DNA of 64,000 nucleotides from Natrialba aegyptia DSM 13077 (GTDB lineage Archaea > Halobacteriota > Halobacteria > Halobacteriales > Natrialbaceae): assembly GCF_000337535.1 (NCBI RefSeq), contig NZ_AOIP01000017.1, positions 53,691 to 117,690 of the forward strand, in the 5' to 3' direction. The notes under the pieces are model-generated. The model was not told where the DNA came from. It ran no database searches and was given only the letters and a program-made list of their open reading frames with translations. A program made the translations under genes and the position numbers. Shown in pieces: positions 22,432 to 31,167 of the stretch. Position 1 is the first letter of the stretch. Every line of letters begins with the position of its first letter.

Positions 22432-23778
22432 ATGGTCGCATACAAATCGAAAATGGTCGAACGGATTCGACTTCCCGCACGGAACCAGCGCGAACGCAAT
22501 CTCGAAGCCGCCGGCTACAATCTCTTCAATCTCTCCTCGGACGACGTCTTCGTCGATCTGCTCACCGACAGCGGTACCGGTGCCATGAGCGACGCCCAAT
22601 GGGCCGCGCTGATCCGCGGCGACGAATCCTACGCCGGCTCTCGGAGCTTCGCCGAACTCGAAGATGCAGTCATGGACGTGATGGGCTTTTCGAACGTCGT
22701 CCCAACCCATCAAGGCCGAGGCGCGGAGAACGTCCTCTACGGAACGCTCCTCTCGGACGGCGACGTTGCACTCAACAACACCCACTTCGACACGACCCGC
22801 GCGCACGTCTCGAACCAGGGCGCTGACCCGGTCGATTGCCCCGTTGCCGTCGCTCACGATCCGGACTCTGAGGAACCGTTCAAGGGAAACTTCTCGCTCG
22901 AGCGCGCCCGTGCAGTCGTCGACGAGGTCGGTGTCGATCAGATCCCCCTCGTCATCCAGACCATCACGAACAACTCCGCTGCGGGCCAGGCCGTCAGCGT
23001 CGAAAACACCCGCCGAGTTCGCGAGTTCGCGAACGAAATCGACGCGACGTTCGTCATCGACGCCTGCCGGTTCGCAGAGAACGCCTACTTCGTCCGCCAG
23101 CGCGAGGATGAGTTCAGCGAGGCGACCATCGCGGATATCGCCCGCGAGCAACTCGGCTACGCCGACGCGCTCGTGATGAGCGGGAAGAAAGACGGCCTGG
23201 TGAACGCCGGCGGCTTCGTCGCGACGGACGACGACGCGCTGTTCGACCGCTGTAAGCAGCGCGCGATCCTCTACGAGGGCTTTCCGACGTACGGCGGCAT
23301 GGCCGGCCGGGACGTCGCCGCCATGGCCGTCGGTCTCCGCGAGGCCGTCGATGAGGCCTATCTCGAGGACCGCATCGAGCAGGTCCGCGAGTTCGGCGCG
23401 CGACTCGCGGCGGCCGGCCTCCCGGTGTACACGCCGACCAGCGGGCACGCCGTCTACCTCGATGCCGGCGCTCTGTTCCCGCATCTCGATCCAGAGGAAT
23501 TCCCCGGCCAGGCCCTCGTTTGTGAACTCTACCGGGAAGGCGGCGTTCGCGGCGTCGAACTCGGCAGTTTCGCGTTCCCGGACACCGATCGCCCCGAACT
23601 GGTTCGCCTCGCCGTCCCGCGTCGAACCTACCACCGCGAGCACTTCGAGCACGTCGTCGAGACCGCCGAAACCGTCCTCGAAAAGCGCGAGACGGTCACC
23701 GGACTCGAACTCGCGAGCGATCCCGCGATGCCCGAGATCAGACACTTCACGGCTGAACTCGAGCCGCGCTCGTCGTAG
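22432..23778 (+). CDS. tnaA: Tryptophanase (PLP-dependent beta-eliminating lyase)
   Basis: A 448-residue fold-type I PLP enzyme of the tryptophanase/tyrosine phenol-lyase family. Motifs are PTHQGRGAENVLYG (cofactor phosphate region), IQTITNNSAAGQAVS, FVIDACRFAENAYF (Asp and Arg contacts to PLP and substrate) and VMSGKKDGLVNAGG with the PLP lysine. It degrades tryptophan to indole, pyruvate and ammonia; tyrosine phenol-lyase activity cannot be excluded from sequence. A haloarchaeal tnaA next to lysC is a known arrangement. No dedicated tryptophan permease is adjacent. Confidence 0.9.
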   Translation: MVAYKSKMVERIRLPARNQRERNLEAAGYNLFNLSSDDVFVDLLTDSGTGAMSDAQWAALIRGDESYAGSRSFAELEDAVMDVMGFSNVVPTHQGRGAENVLYGTLLSDGDVALNNTHFDTTRAHVSNQGADPVDCPVAVAHDPDSEEPFKGNFSLERARAVVDEVGVDQIPLVIQTITNNSAAGQAVSVENTRRVREFANEIDATFVIDACRFAENAYFVRQREDEFSEATIADIAREQLGYADALVMSGKKDGLVNAGGFVATDDDALFDRCKQRAILYEGFPTYGGMAGRDVAAMAVGLREAVDEAYLEDRIEQVREFGARLAAAGLPVYTPTSGHAVYLDAGALFPHLDPEEFPGQALVCELYREGGVRGVELGSFAFPDTDRPELVRLAVPRRTYHREHFEHVVETAETVLEKRETVTGLELASDPAMPEIRHFTAELEPRSS

Positions 23779-23877
23779 CGACGCCGTTCCCGCACGGCGT
23801 ACATTCGTCTGCGGGTAGTCGCGATGTCGAGTCTCGAGTCTTATATATCGAGGAGAGTCTCCGCAAGATCGAGACCG

Positions 23878-24246
23878 CTATCGATTCGGCAAGAGCCCCC
23901 GCGCTCGGTCGCGGACGGTCGGCTCCGGTTCCGACTGCGAGCGCCGGAACCCGCGTTTCGCAGCCGTTCGAACCGCCTCTTTCGCCGCTGCTGATTCCGC
24001 AGCGTCGAGCGCCCAGTCGGGAACCTGCGACTCGATTTCCGATCGTTTCTCCGCTTTTAGCTGACTGTATTTCCGGAGTGCGAGACCGATACCGATGAAC
24101 AGGCCGGCATCGGTGAGTTCCTGTCGAAATCGATTCCTGTCGTCACGGACCGCGATCGCCTTGACCAGCGAGATCACGCCGATCACGAGGTAGAGCTTCG
24201 ATGTCCGTGACGGATCGCCGCTGAGTATCCGTTGTGCGATAGCCAT
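23878..24246 (-). CDS. Conserved haloarchaeal protein with a short hydrophobic segment
   Basis: A 122-residue protein starting MAIAQRILSGDPSRTSKLYL. Two moderately hydrophobic stretches (LYLVIGVISLVKAIAV and AGLFIGIGLALRKYSQ) suggest membrane association. The C-terminal half is Ala/Arg/Glu-rich and helical. No catalytic motif. The next gene downstream runs away; 62 bp separates it from the thiamine-binding protein gene on the same strand, so co-transcription is possible. Function unknown. Confidence 0.65.
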   Translation of the reverse strand: MAIAQRILSGDPSRTSKLYLVIGVISLVKAIAVRDDRNRFRQELTDAGLFIGIGLALRKYSQLKAEKRSEIESQVPDWALDAAESAAAKEAVRTAAKRGFRRSQSEPEPTVRDRARGLLPNR

Positions 24247-24308
24247 GCGCAACGTCGTACCACACTCGTCGTCATAAAACTGCACCGAGTTCTCACGCAC
24301 GCGAGAAG

Positions 24309-25403
24309 TCACTCAGGGAACTCGTTCGCCCACTCTCCAAGCCAGCCGTCGAGTTCACCGCGCAGGTCGTCGTACCCGAGCGTTACCGTTTCCGGCGGTT
24401 CCCGTGCGTACCTGGGGAATCGATCGTCGAGATCGACGAACTCGGGTTCGACGGCCGGGAACTGGACGTTTCGGGTCGCGAGTTCGGCCTGGGCTGCCGA
24501 CGAGAGCAGGAGATCGACGAACTCGTAGGCGAGATCGGTTCGCGCGGCCTCCGCGAAGAGGGCGACGCCTTCGGTCTGTCGGTAGCCCGCCCCGTTCAGT
24601 GGGGCAATCCGATGGCGTCGCAGGTCCCTGTCGGCGGCGCTGGCGGCGACGCGGTCGGTCGAGTAGGAGACGACTAACGGCCGGTCACCGTCGAGATAGC
24701 TGTCCCGGTAGGCCTCGGTCCAGTGCTCGCAGAGCCGAACGCCATTGTCACGAAGGTCGCGCCAGTACGCCGTGAAGTCAGACCCGAACTCGGCGACGGT
24801 CCACAGCAGAAAGGCCCGACCCGGATCGGACGTTCGCGGATCCTGGGCCAACAGCGCGTCTCGGAACCGGCCTGCGAGCAGGTCGTCGAACGTCTCCGGC
24901 GGCCGTTCGAGTTCGATGGCGTCGTAGACGAGCGTGATGTAACCGGTGTCGACCGGGAGCGCTCTGTCGCGCGGCTCCGCGAACTCGAGAGCGTCCCGCA
25001 CGCGGTCCGCGTAGTCGAGTCGGCTTCGATCGAGGGACGCGAACAGCCGCGTTTCGTCGTCGAGTGCAGCATCGACCAGCGCGAGTTCGGCTGCGGTGAG
25101 CCCGAGAACCACGTCAGCGCCGACATCGGCACCGAGCTGGGCTCGCCGGATGTACTGGTCGATGCCCGATTCTGGAACGTGCCACTCGACTTCTTCGCTG
25201 AACTCGTCCGCGACGGTTTCTCGAAGCCACTCGCCGGCGGGCGTCGGGCCCGTTGCCATCGAGGAGTAGGTGACGACCCGGAGCGGTCCCTCGTCCACGG
25301 CCGGGTCGTCGGTTTCGCCGTTGCGGGTGAGACAGCCGGCGAGGCCAGCGAGGCCGGCAACTGCTCCGCCGCCGACGCCGCGGACGAAGACCCGTCGGTT
25401 CAT
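24309..25403 (-). CDS. Thiamine-type ABC transporter substrate-binding lipoprotein
   Basis: A 364-residue protein. The N-terminus MNRRVFVRGVGGGAVAGLAG leads to LAGC, a TAT-like signal with a lipobox. The mature protein has the TbpA/ThiB pattern of the iron/thiamine-binding fold: LRVVTYSSMATG, LGADVGADVVLG, ALPVDTGYITLVYD and RPLVVSYSTDRVA. It should bind thiamine or a related compound outside the membrane. The permease and ATPase that normally accompany it are not adjacent. No TPP-riboswitch-like structure was recognised upstream. Another substrate of the same transporter class remains possible. Confidence 0.8.
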   Translation of the reverse strand: MNRRVFVRGVGGGAVAGLAGLAGCLTRNGETDDPAVDEGPLRVVTYSSMATGPTPAGEWLRETVADEFSEEVEWHVPESGIDQYIRRAQLGADVGADVVLGLTAAELALVDAALDDETRLFASLDRSRLDYADRVRDALEFAEPRDRALPVDTGYITLVYDAIELERPPETFDDLLAGRFRDALLAQDPRTSDPGRAFLLWTVAEFGSDFTAYWRDLRDNGVRLCEHWTEAYRDSYLDGDRPLVVSYSTDRVAASAADRDLRRHRIAPLNGAGYRQTEGVALFAEAARTDLAYEFVDLLLSSAAQAELATRNVQFPAVEPEFVDLDDRFPRYAREPPETVTLGYDDLRGELDGWLGEWANEFPE

Positions 25404-25521
25404 CAGTGTCCCCCTATGACGGGTGGGGTTAAGGACCTGTCCCGATTCGGAACGGTCTCGCTCGGCGGTATCGACTCTTTCGACCACCGACACTTTTCTC
25501 GTTGCCCGTCGTCCGTACGGT

Positions 25522-26253
25522 ATGGTTAGTGGTCGAACCGTCATCCACGCGTTCATCGGTGCCGTTGCCGCCGTGATCCTCTCGTTCGTTCCCGTCTCGA
25601 CCGTACTCGGGGGTGCGATCGCCGGGTTTCTCGAGGGGCCGGACACTCGAGACGGGGCGATCGCCGGCGCGCTCGCGGGTGCCATCACGTTCGTTCCGTT
25701 CGCCGGGATCGCACTCTTCGTCCTGGGATTCATCGGACTCGGGATCGGCGCTGCCGTTCCGGCCGAAGGCTTCGCGATCGTGTTTTTCGCTTTCGCGATG
25801 ATCTCGATGGTCGTCCTGCTCTATACCGTCGGCTTCTCGTTACTCGGCGGGATGCTCGGCTCGTACCTCGCACGCGAATACCCCGAGAAACGAGCGCGCA
25901 CGCACCGGACGATCGGCACGGACCGCCGTGATCGCCGACGCCACGATCGACACTCGCGCCGCTCACGGAACGCACACGCTCGTTCTGACTCACGGCACGA
26001 AGCCGAGACCTCGCGGTCTCGCCCCGACGATGCTGGCGAGTTCACCCGCGCCCAGCCTCGCTCTCGGTCCCAGTCTCGGTCCGAAGAGCCACGCGAGCAC
26101 CGCTCGGACGCGGAGCGAACGCGAACTCGTAACCGGTCAGAATCTGACGTTCGCTGGCACGAATCCCGTGATGAGGACTCCGAATCCGAACCCGAACCCG
26201 AATCCGACTCGCGCTCCGACGGTGACGAAACCCGTGATTCTGAACTCGAGTGA
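25522..26253 (+). CDS. DUF5518-type membrane protein with long Arg/Ser/Glu tail
   Basis: A 243-residue protein. The first ~120 residues form a four-helix Gly/Ala-rich membrane domain (IHAFIGAVAAVILSFVPVST, GAIAGALAGAITFVPFAGIA) typical of haloarchaeal DUF5518 proteins. The remaining ~120 residues are a hydrophilic tail: first Arg/His/Ser-rich (RRDRRRHDRHSRRSRNAHAR), then Glu/Asp/Ser-rich (SESEPEPESDSRS). Such a basic tail is unusual in an acidic proteome and could bind nucleic acid. The frame is open without interruption to the stop. The ATG after a low-complexity lead is chosen. Confidence 0.75.
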   Translation: MVSGRTVIHAFIGAVAAVILSFVPVSTVLGGAIAGFLEGPDTRDGAIAGALAGAITFVPFAGIALFVLGFIGLGIGAAVPAEGFAIVFFAFAMISMVVLLYTVGFSLLGGMLGSYLAREYPEKRARTHRTIGTDRRDRRRHDRHSRRSRNAHARSDSRHEAETSRSRPDDAGEFTRAQPRSRSQSRSEEPREHRSDAERTRTRNRSESDVRWHESRDEDSESEPEPESDSRSDGDETRDSELE

Positions 26254-26268
26254 CCGCTCGATGACGGC

Positions 26269-27579
26269 TCACTCGTAGCGAAGCGCGTCGATCGGATCGG
26301 TTCGCGCCGCCCGCCAGGCCGGATAGAGCCCCGAGAGAACGCCGACGAGGACGCCGACGGCGATCGCGAGGGCGACGTAGCCGTAGGGATAGACCAGCGG
26401 AATATCGATGTACCAGGTTCCGGCGTAGCCGACGAGGAGCCCGAGGGCGGTTCCGAGTATCGCGCCGATGACGCCGAGCACGACGGCTTCCGTCAGGAAC
26501 AGTCCCAGGACGTCCCGGTTCTGTGCGCCGACGGCTTTCATGATCCCGATTTCGCGCGTCCGTTCGGTGACGCTGACCAGCATGATATTCGCGATGCCGA
26601 TCGATCCGACGACGAGCGAGATGGCGGCGATGCCGACGATGAAACTCTGAAGCAAGTCGAGTACGTCCTGTAATTGCTGCAGTAACTCGGTGCTCGTTTG
26701 CATGGTCACCGCGAGTTCGTCGCCGAGCAGTTCGCTCGCATCGGAATCGTCGCTCTCGAGGTACCCGAGTGCGCTCTCGCGGGCGCGGTCGACGTCGGCG
26801 TCGTCGGCCGATTCGGCCTGGACGACGATCGCGAGGAAGAGCGCGTCCTCGCCGACGCCGGTGCCACCTCCGGCGCTCGAACCGTTCTCCGACGCGTTCT
26901 CGCCCCCGAGCCCCGCCGTCGCGCTCTCGACCTCCTCGGTGTAGTACGGATCGGTCGGCACGTAGACTCGCGGCGACGGTTCGAACCCCTCGAACGGGCT
27001 CAACCCCTCGGACGTGTCGGTAATGCCGACGACGGTGACGGTCGTCTGCTGGCCGCCCTGTAACGCGATCGTCAACTCGTCGCCGACGGAGACGTTCTCC
27101 TCGAACTGGCCCGCGACGGCGGGGTTGATCACCGCTTCGCGCTCGCCCATCTCGAACTGTCGCCCCTCCTCCAGCGTGTCCGGTCTAATGTACGGCGGCC
27201 CGGCGGCCACGAGCCCGTCGCTCTGGGGCGAGAGTTCACCCTCGTACACCAGCGCCTGCGTCGAGATCGGCATGTAACCGTAGGCGGCGTCGACGCCGTC
27301 GCGCTCGCTGACCGCGTCGAGGTCGTCCTGACTGAACACCGGTTGGGCCCCGGCGAGCGGCCCGCCCTCGGTGTCGGGATCGGCGGCCCAGCCGTACAGG
27401 TTCCGCTGATCGTCCGGACTGATATCGCCGACGAGTCCGGCCTGCAAGCTCGCCCCGAGCGTGACGAACGCGATGACCGCCGCGATCCCGATGACGATTC
27501 CGAGCGTCGTCAGCGCCGACCGGAGCCGGTGACTGCGAATCGCTCGCCAGGCGAGCCGACCGAACTCGAGCGGGCGCAT
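26269..27579 (-). CDS. MacB/FtsX-like ABC transporter permease
   Basis: A 436-residue permease. The N-terminal span (SALTTLGIVIGIAAVIAFVT) is followed by a large extracytoplasmic MacB-type domain (~residues 45-300). Three C-terminal spans form the FtsX region (IVGIAAISLVVGSIGIANIM, TERTREIGIMKAVGAQNRDV, ALAIAVGVLVGVLSGLYPAW). These are the LolE/MacB type of exporters or mechanotransmission systems. The start overlaps the stop of the ATPase gene by one base, so the two form a coupled pair. No adaptor protein or substrate is identifiable nearby. Confidence 0.92.
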   Translation of the reverse strand: MRPLEFGRLAWRAIRSHRLRSALTTLGIVIGIAAVIAFVTLGASLQAGLVGDISPDDQRNLYGWAADPDTEGGPLAGAQPVFSQDDLDAVSERDGVDAAYGYMPISTQALVYEGELSPQSDGLVAAGPPYIRPDTLEEGRQFEMGEREAVINPAVAGQFEENVSVGDELTIALQGGQQTTVTVVGITDTSEGLSPFEGFEPSPRVYVPTDPYYTEEVESATAGLGGENASENGSSAGGGTGVGEDALFLAIVVQAESADDADVDRARESALGYLESDDSDASELLGDELAVTMQTSTELLQQLQDVLDLLQSFIVGIAAISLVVGSIGIANIMLVSVTERTREIGIMKAVGAQNRDVLGLFLTEAVVLGVIGAILGTALGLLVGYAGTWYIDIPLVYPYGYVALAIAVGVLVGVLSGLYPAWRAARTDPIDALRYE

Positions 27580-28349
27580 CAGCGATCGGCTCCGGACGCC
27601 GCTCCCGTCCCGTCGACGCCGTCTCGTTGCCCCTGGGCTACGTCCGAATCGCGGCCGGCGTCATCGAGTTCTTCGACGCGTTCGATCCGTCCGTCTAACA
27701 GGTGGACGATCCGCTCGGCGCGCTCGGCGACGTGGCGCTCGTGGGTGACGACGAGCATCGTCGTTCCCGCGTCGTAGAACTCGTCGAAGAGGTCGAGCAC
27801 GTCGGCTTCCGTGTCGGTATCCAGGTTTCCGGAGGGTTCGTCGGCCAGGACGATCGTGGGGTCGTTCACCAGCGCGCGGGCGAGGGCGACGCGCTGGCGT
27901 TGGCCGCCGGAGAGTTCGTTCGGCATGTGGTCGGTTCGGTCGCCGAGTCCCACGCGCTCCAGCAACTCGCGTGCGCGATCGCGGCGTGTGCTACGGCCGA
28001 CGCCCTGGAAGAGTTGAGGGAGCGCGACGTTTTCGAGGGCGGACAGGCGCGGCATCAGGTTGAACGTCTGGAAGACGAAGCCGACGGTGGTGCCGCGGAG
28101 GGTCGTTCGCTCGCGGTCGTCGAGCGTCGTCACGTCCTCGCCGCCGACGACGACGGTGCCGTCGGTCGGCGTGTCGAGACAGCCGACGAGGTTCATCAGG
28201 GTCGATTTCCCGGAGCCGCTCGGTCCCATGATCGCGGTGTAGGTGCCCCGCGGGATCTCGAGCGTGACGCCGTCGAGTGCGTGAACCGGTTCGCCCAGTT
28301 GGTAGGTCTTCCGGACGTTCTGCAGGCTGACTGCGGTCCCCGTCGCCAT
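27579..28349 (-). CDS. MacB/LolD-like ABC transporter ATP-binding protein
   Basis: A 256-residue ATPase with Walker A GPSGSGKST (~residues 42-50), the Q-loop FVFQTFNLMP, the signature LSGGQRQRVALARAL, Walker B IVLADEPSGNLD and switch His in LVVTHERHVAE. The PSGNLD form is characteristic of the LolD/MacB/FtsE group. It is coupled to the FtsX-type permease by a one-base overlap. The last 30 residues are an acidic Asp/Gly-rich tail. Confidence 0.95.
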   Translation of the reverse strand: MATGTAVSLQNVRKTYQLGEPVHALDGVTLEIPRGTYTAIMGPSGSGKSTLMNLVGCLDTPTDGTVVVGGEDVTTLDDRERTTLRGTTVGFVFQTFNLMPRLSALENVALPQLFQGVGRSTRRDRARELLERVGLGDRTDHMPNELSGGQRQRVALARALVNDPTIVLADEPSGNLDTDTEADVLDLFDEFYDAGTTMLVVTHERHVAERAERIVHLLDGRIERVEELDDAGRDSDVAQGQRDGVDGTGAASGADR

Positions 28350-28475
28350 GGGCGTTCGACGACAGGCGAAATAAAAAAGCTTCGCCGCTCTGTGGCGTTC
28401 GTCTCTCCCTGCGACCGGGGAAACCGATCGATAGCAACAAAACGTTGATAGTCAGTCTTGACAGAATACGAACGA

Positions 28476-29228
28476 ATGAGCGAGCGCCGCCCCGAGGACC
28501 CTCCCGCGACCGATTCGGATACCTCGAGCGTCAGTATCGAGGACGACGGTCTGCTCCGCTGGTTGCTGCGGTCGGAGGAGGGCACCGTTGTCGTCGTCCG
28601 GGATGTCGCGAGTACCGTTGCAATCGTCGCGCTGATCGGTCTGGTGCTGTTCGCCGCAAGCGGCGTTTGGCCGCCGCTGGTCGCCGTCGAGAGCGGGAGT
28701 ATGGAACCCAACATGCACACCGGGGATCTCGTTTTCGTCGTCGACGACGACCGATTCGTCGGCGAAAACGCTGTCGATGGAACCGGCGTTGTCACACTTG
28801 AAGACGGGCAAAACGGCGGTGATAAGCACTTCGGTCGGCCCGGCGACGTCATTGTCTTCGCCCCCAATGGCGACGCGAGCAAGACGCCGGTGATCCACCG
28901 CGCTCGCTTCTGGGTCGAGGAAGGGGAAAACTGGGTCGAGACGAAAGCCGACGCGGACGCGCTCGACGGAAGAACGTGCGCCGACCTGTCTTCTTGCCCC
29001 GCTCCCCACGACGGGTTCGTGACGAAAGGCGACGCGAACGGCCTGTACGATCAAGTTGACGGACAGTATGCCAAGACGACCGTCGTCAAACAGGACTGGA
29101 TCTCCAGCAAGGCCGGGTTTCGGATTCCCTGGCTCGGCCAGGTACGACTCGCGTTCGATTCCCTGCTTGCCGTCGTGACCCCGCAGCCGCTCTCCGGACC
29201 GCTCTCGTCGCCGATACTGTGGCCGTAA
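28476..29228 (+). CDS. Type I signal peptidase (Sec11-like), second copy
   Basis: A 250-residue paralogue of the origin-linked signal peptidase. It shares IEDDGLLRWLLRSEEGTVVV, the membrane span, the serine box VAVESGSMEPNM and the histidine box TPVIHRARFW, but has only ~20 residues before the shared core instead of ~115. It should cleave secretory signal peptides. The ATG is preferred over a TTG 18 bp upstream. It stands alone and diverges from the ABC transporter pair. Confidence 0.92.
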   Translation: MSERRPEDPPATDSDTSSVSIEDDGLLRWLLRSEEGTVVVVRDVASTVAIVALIGLVLFAASGVWPPLVAVESGSMEPNMHTGDLVFVVDDDRFVGENAVDGTGVVTLEDGQNGGDKHFGRPGDVIVFAPNGDASKTPVIHRARFWVEEGENWVETKADADALDGRTCADLSSCPAPHDGFVTKGDANGLYDQVDGQYAKTTVVKQDWISSKAGFRIPWLGQVRLAFDSLLAVVTPQPLSGPLSSPILWP

Positions 29229-29334
29229 CGATCGCAGGCCACAGCCACAACGACGGCCACAGTTGCTCACGCCGGCTGCTCGACACGAGATGTACAACGT
29301 TTTTCCCCTCGCCGCCCGCCTGAGAAACCAGAGC

Positions 29335-30081
29335 ATGAAGACGGAGGGCGGCAGCGAGACGGCGAAACGAAACGCGGGCAAACGCGCGGCCAAGGAGGTG
29401 ACGGACGGCTCCGTCGTCGGTCTCGGTACCGGCTCGACGGCCGCCTACGCCATCGAAGCCATCGGCCGGGCCGTCGACGACGGCCTCGACGTGCAGGGTA
29501 TTCCCACCTCGTTTCAGTCCCGGCAACTGGCACTCGAGGTCGGCATCCCGCTGACCAGCCTCGACGCCGTCGACGGCGTCGACCTCGCGATTGACGGGGC
29601 CGACCAGGTCCGTGATGATCCCTCTCCGAACGCGGAGACGGACGCGAACGCAACCACCGCCAACAGCAACGGTGACGGCACGCTCATCAAGGGCGGCGGC
29701 GGCGCACACGCCCGCGAAAAGCTCGTCGCCGCCGCGGCCGACCGCTTCGTCGTCGTCGCCGACCCCTCGAAACTCGTCCCCGAACTCGATCGGTCCGTTC
29801 CAGTCGAAATCCTCCCCGCCGCTCACACGACCGTCGCCGAGCGCGTCCGTGAACTCGGCGGCGAGCCGACGCTTCGCGACGCCGAACGCAAGGACGGCCC
29901 CGTCGTCACCGACAACGGCAACCTGGTGCTCGACGTCGCCTTCGGTCCGATCGACTCGCCGGCCGAACTCGCGCCGACGCTCGCTGCGATCCCCGGCGTC
30001 GTCGAACACGGACTGTTCATCGGGCTAGCCGACGCGACCTACGTTGGCACTGCCGACGGCGTCGAGAAGCGGACGTACTGA
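29335..30081 (+). CDS. rpiA: Ribose-5-phosphate isomerase A
   Basis: A 248-residue enzyme interconverting ribose 5-phosphate and ribulose 5-phosphate, which supplies PRPP in archaea. Motifs are VGLGTGSTAAYAIEAI (phosphate loop), DLAIDGADQV (catalytic Asp), LIKGGGGAHAREKLVA (catalytic Lys region) and VVADPSKLV. An acidic insert of ~22 residues (around 88-110) separates DGADQV from the GGGGA loop; it is longer than usual but in a surface loop. The Met chosen follows a hydrophobic, low-probability extension. Confidence 0.95.
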   Translation: MKTEGGSETAKRNAGKRAAKEVTDGSVVGLGTGSTAAYAIEAIGRAVDDGLDVQGIPTSFQSRQLALEVGIPLTSLDAVDGVDLAIDGADQVRDDPSPNAETDANATTANSNGDGTLIKGGGGAHAREKLVAAAADRFVVVADPSKLVPELDRSVPVEILPAAHTTVAERVRELGGEPTLRDAERKDGPVVTDNGNLVLDVAFGPIDSPAELAPTLAAIPGVVEHGLFIGLADATYVGTADGVEKRTY

Positions 30082-30087
30082 CGCGCC

Positions 30088-30513
30088 TTAGTCGTCTCCC
30101 GTCGCGTTCTCTTCCTGCATCGGCGTCGCCACTCGTCTCGCACCCAGCGCCGCGACGAGATAGCACGCCCCCAGTACCCGAGTCAGGGGAACGACCCACG
30201 AGTTCACCTCGAGTTCGGCGGCGTTCTCGTAGGAACTCGCGAGCCCGAACTCGAGGGTCGATCGCGGGAACAGGGCCATCACCGCGCCGAGTGCGGCGAA
30301 CAGCGGCCGGACGAACGCCGGCGGCCCCGCCGCACGCGCGGCGAGCCAGGCGAAGAGGAGGCCTTCGAGTCGAGCGATCGGGATCGTCCACCGCCGAAGC
30401 CGTCCCACCTCGGGGTTCTCGAACGCGAGGCGTTCGGCCGGCTCGATGATCCGGTTCGGTGCGATGGCTTCGAGCAGTCCGGCTACGATTACGAGCGCTC
30501 GCGTTCGGTGCAT
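30088..30513 (-). CDS. Haloarchaeal membrane protein, member of tandem pair (A)
   Basis: A 141-residue protein with a weakly hydrophobic N-terminal helix, a central segment IARLEGLLFAWLAAR, a span LFAALGAVMALFPRSTL and a C-terminal block YENAAELEVNSWVVPLTRVL, then a further helix. It is clearly related to the next gene downstream on the chromosome, which repeats the ARLEGL, YEN-AELE and SWVVP motifs, so they arose by tandem duplication. No catalytic residues recognised. It converges on rpiA. Confidence 0.7.
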   Translation of the reverse strand: MHRTRALVIVAGLLEAIAPNRIIEPAERLAFENPEVGRLRRWTIPIARLEGLLFAWLAARAAGPPAFVRPLFAALGAVMALFPRSTLEFGLASSYENAAELEVNSWVVPLTRVLGACYLVAALGARRVATPMQEENATGDD

Positions 30514-30611
30514 ACCTCTCACGTCGACGAGAGGTACCAAAAAGATCACTCGCACGGAGAGGGGCGCAGAGAGGTGTTGAACTCGAAACGTGGGTGTGTC
30601 TGTGTCCGTAT

Positions 30612-31028
30612 CTATGCGTCTTCGTCGCCGGTCGCTGGCGAATCACCGTTCACGGGGCGCGCGAGGGCGACGACGAGCAGGTAGAGTATTCCGAGCAACC
30701 GCGCCGCGGGGACCACCCACGATTTCAACTCGAGTTCGGCCGTATTCTCGTAGACCAGCGACTGACTGAGTTCGATGATCGGACGTGGGAGCACGACGAG
30801 AATCGTGCCGGCCAGCCCCAGCAGTGCGGTGATGACGGTCGAGCCGTCCCGTTCGCGGAGAAGTGCCCAGACGAAGACCAGTCCTTCGAGTCTGGCACCC
30901 CAGAGTGCCTGCGGACGGCGCTCGGTTGCGGATGGATTTTCGAGACCGATCCGCTCGCACGCCTCGATGACCGGTCGTGGCTTGGCGAGTTCGGCGAGTC
31001 CGAAGCCGAGTAAGAGCTTGCGAAGCAT
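30612..31028 (-). CDS. Haloarchaeal membrane protein, member of tandem pair (B)
   Basis: A 138-residue protein starting [20 protein letters not shown]. It shares with its neighbour the order [45 protein letters not shown] and [20 protein letters not shown]. It has three or four helices and a short acidic C-terminus. The 98-bp spacing on the same strand allows a shared transcript. Function unknown. Confidence 0.7.
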   Translation of the reverse strand: MLRKLLLGFGLAELAKPRPVIEACERIGLENPSATERRPQALWGARLEGLVFVWALLRERDGSTVITALLGLAGTILVVLPRPIIELSQSLVYENTAELELKSWVVPAARLLGILYLLVVALARPVNGDSPATGDEDA

Positions 31029-31167
31029 GCTCGAGGGCGTACACCGACCAACCCCAAAAGCGTGTCTCCGGCCGTTGCTCGGTACCGGCCCCGTCGGCTC
31101 GCGAGGCGTGCGCTCGAATGGACACCTTTTCAATACCGTCCTCCCACCTTCCGGTGGAGACGATTCG

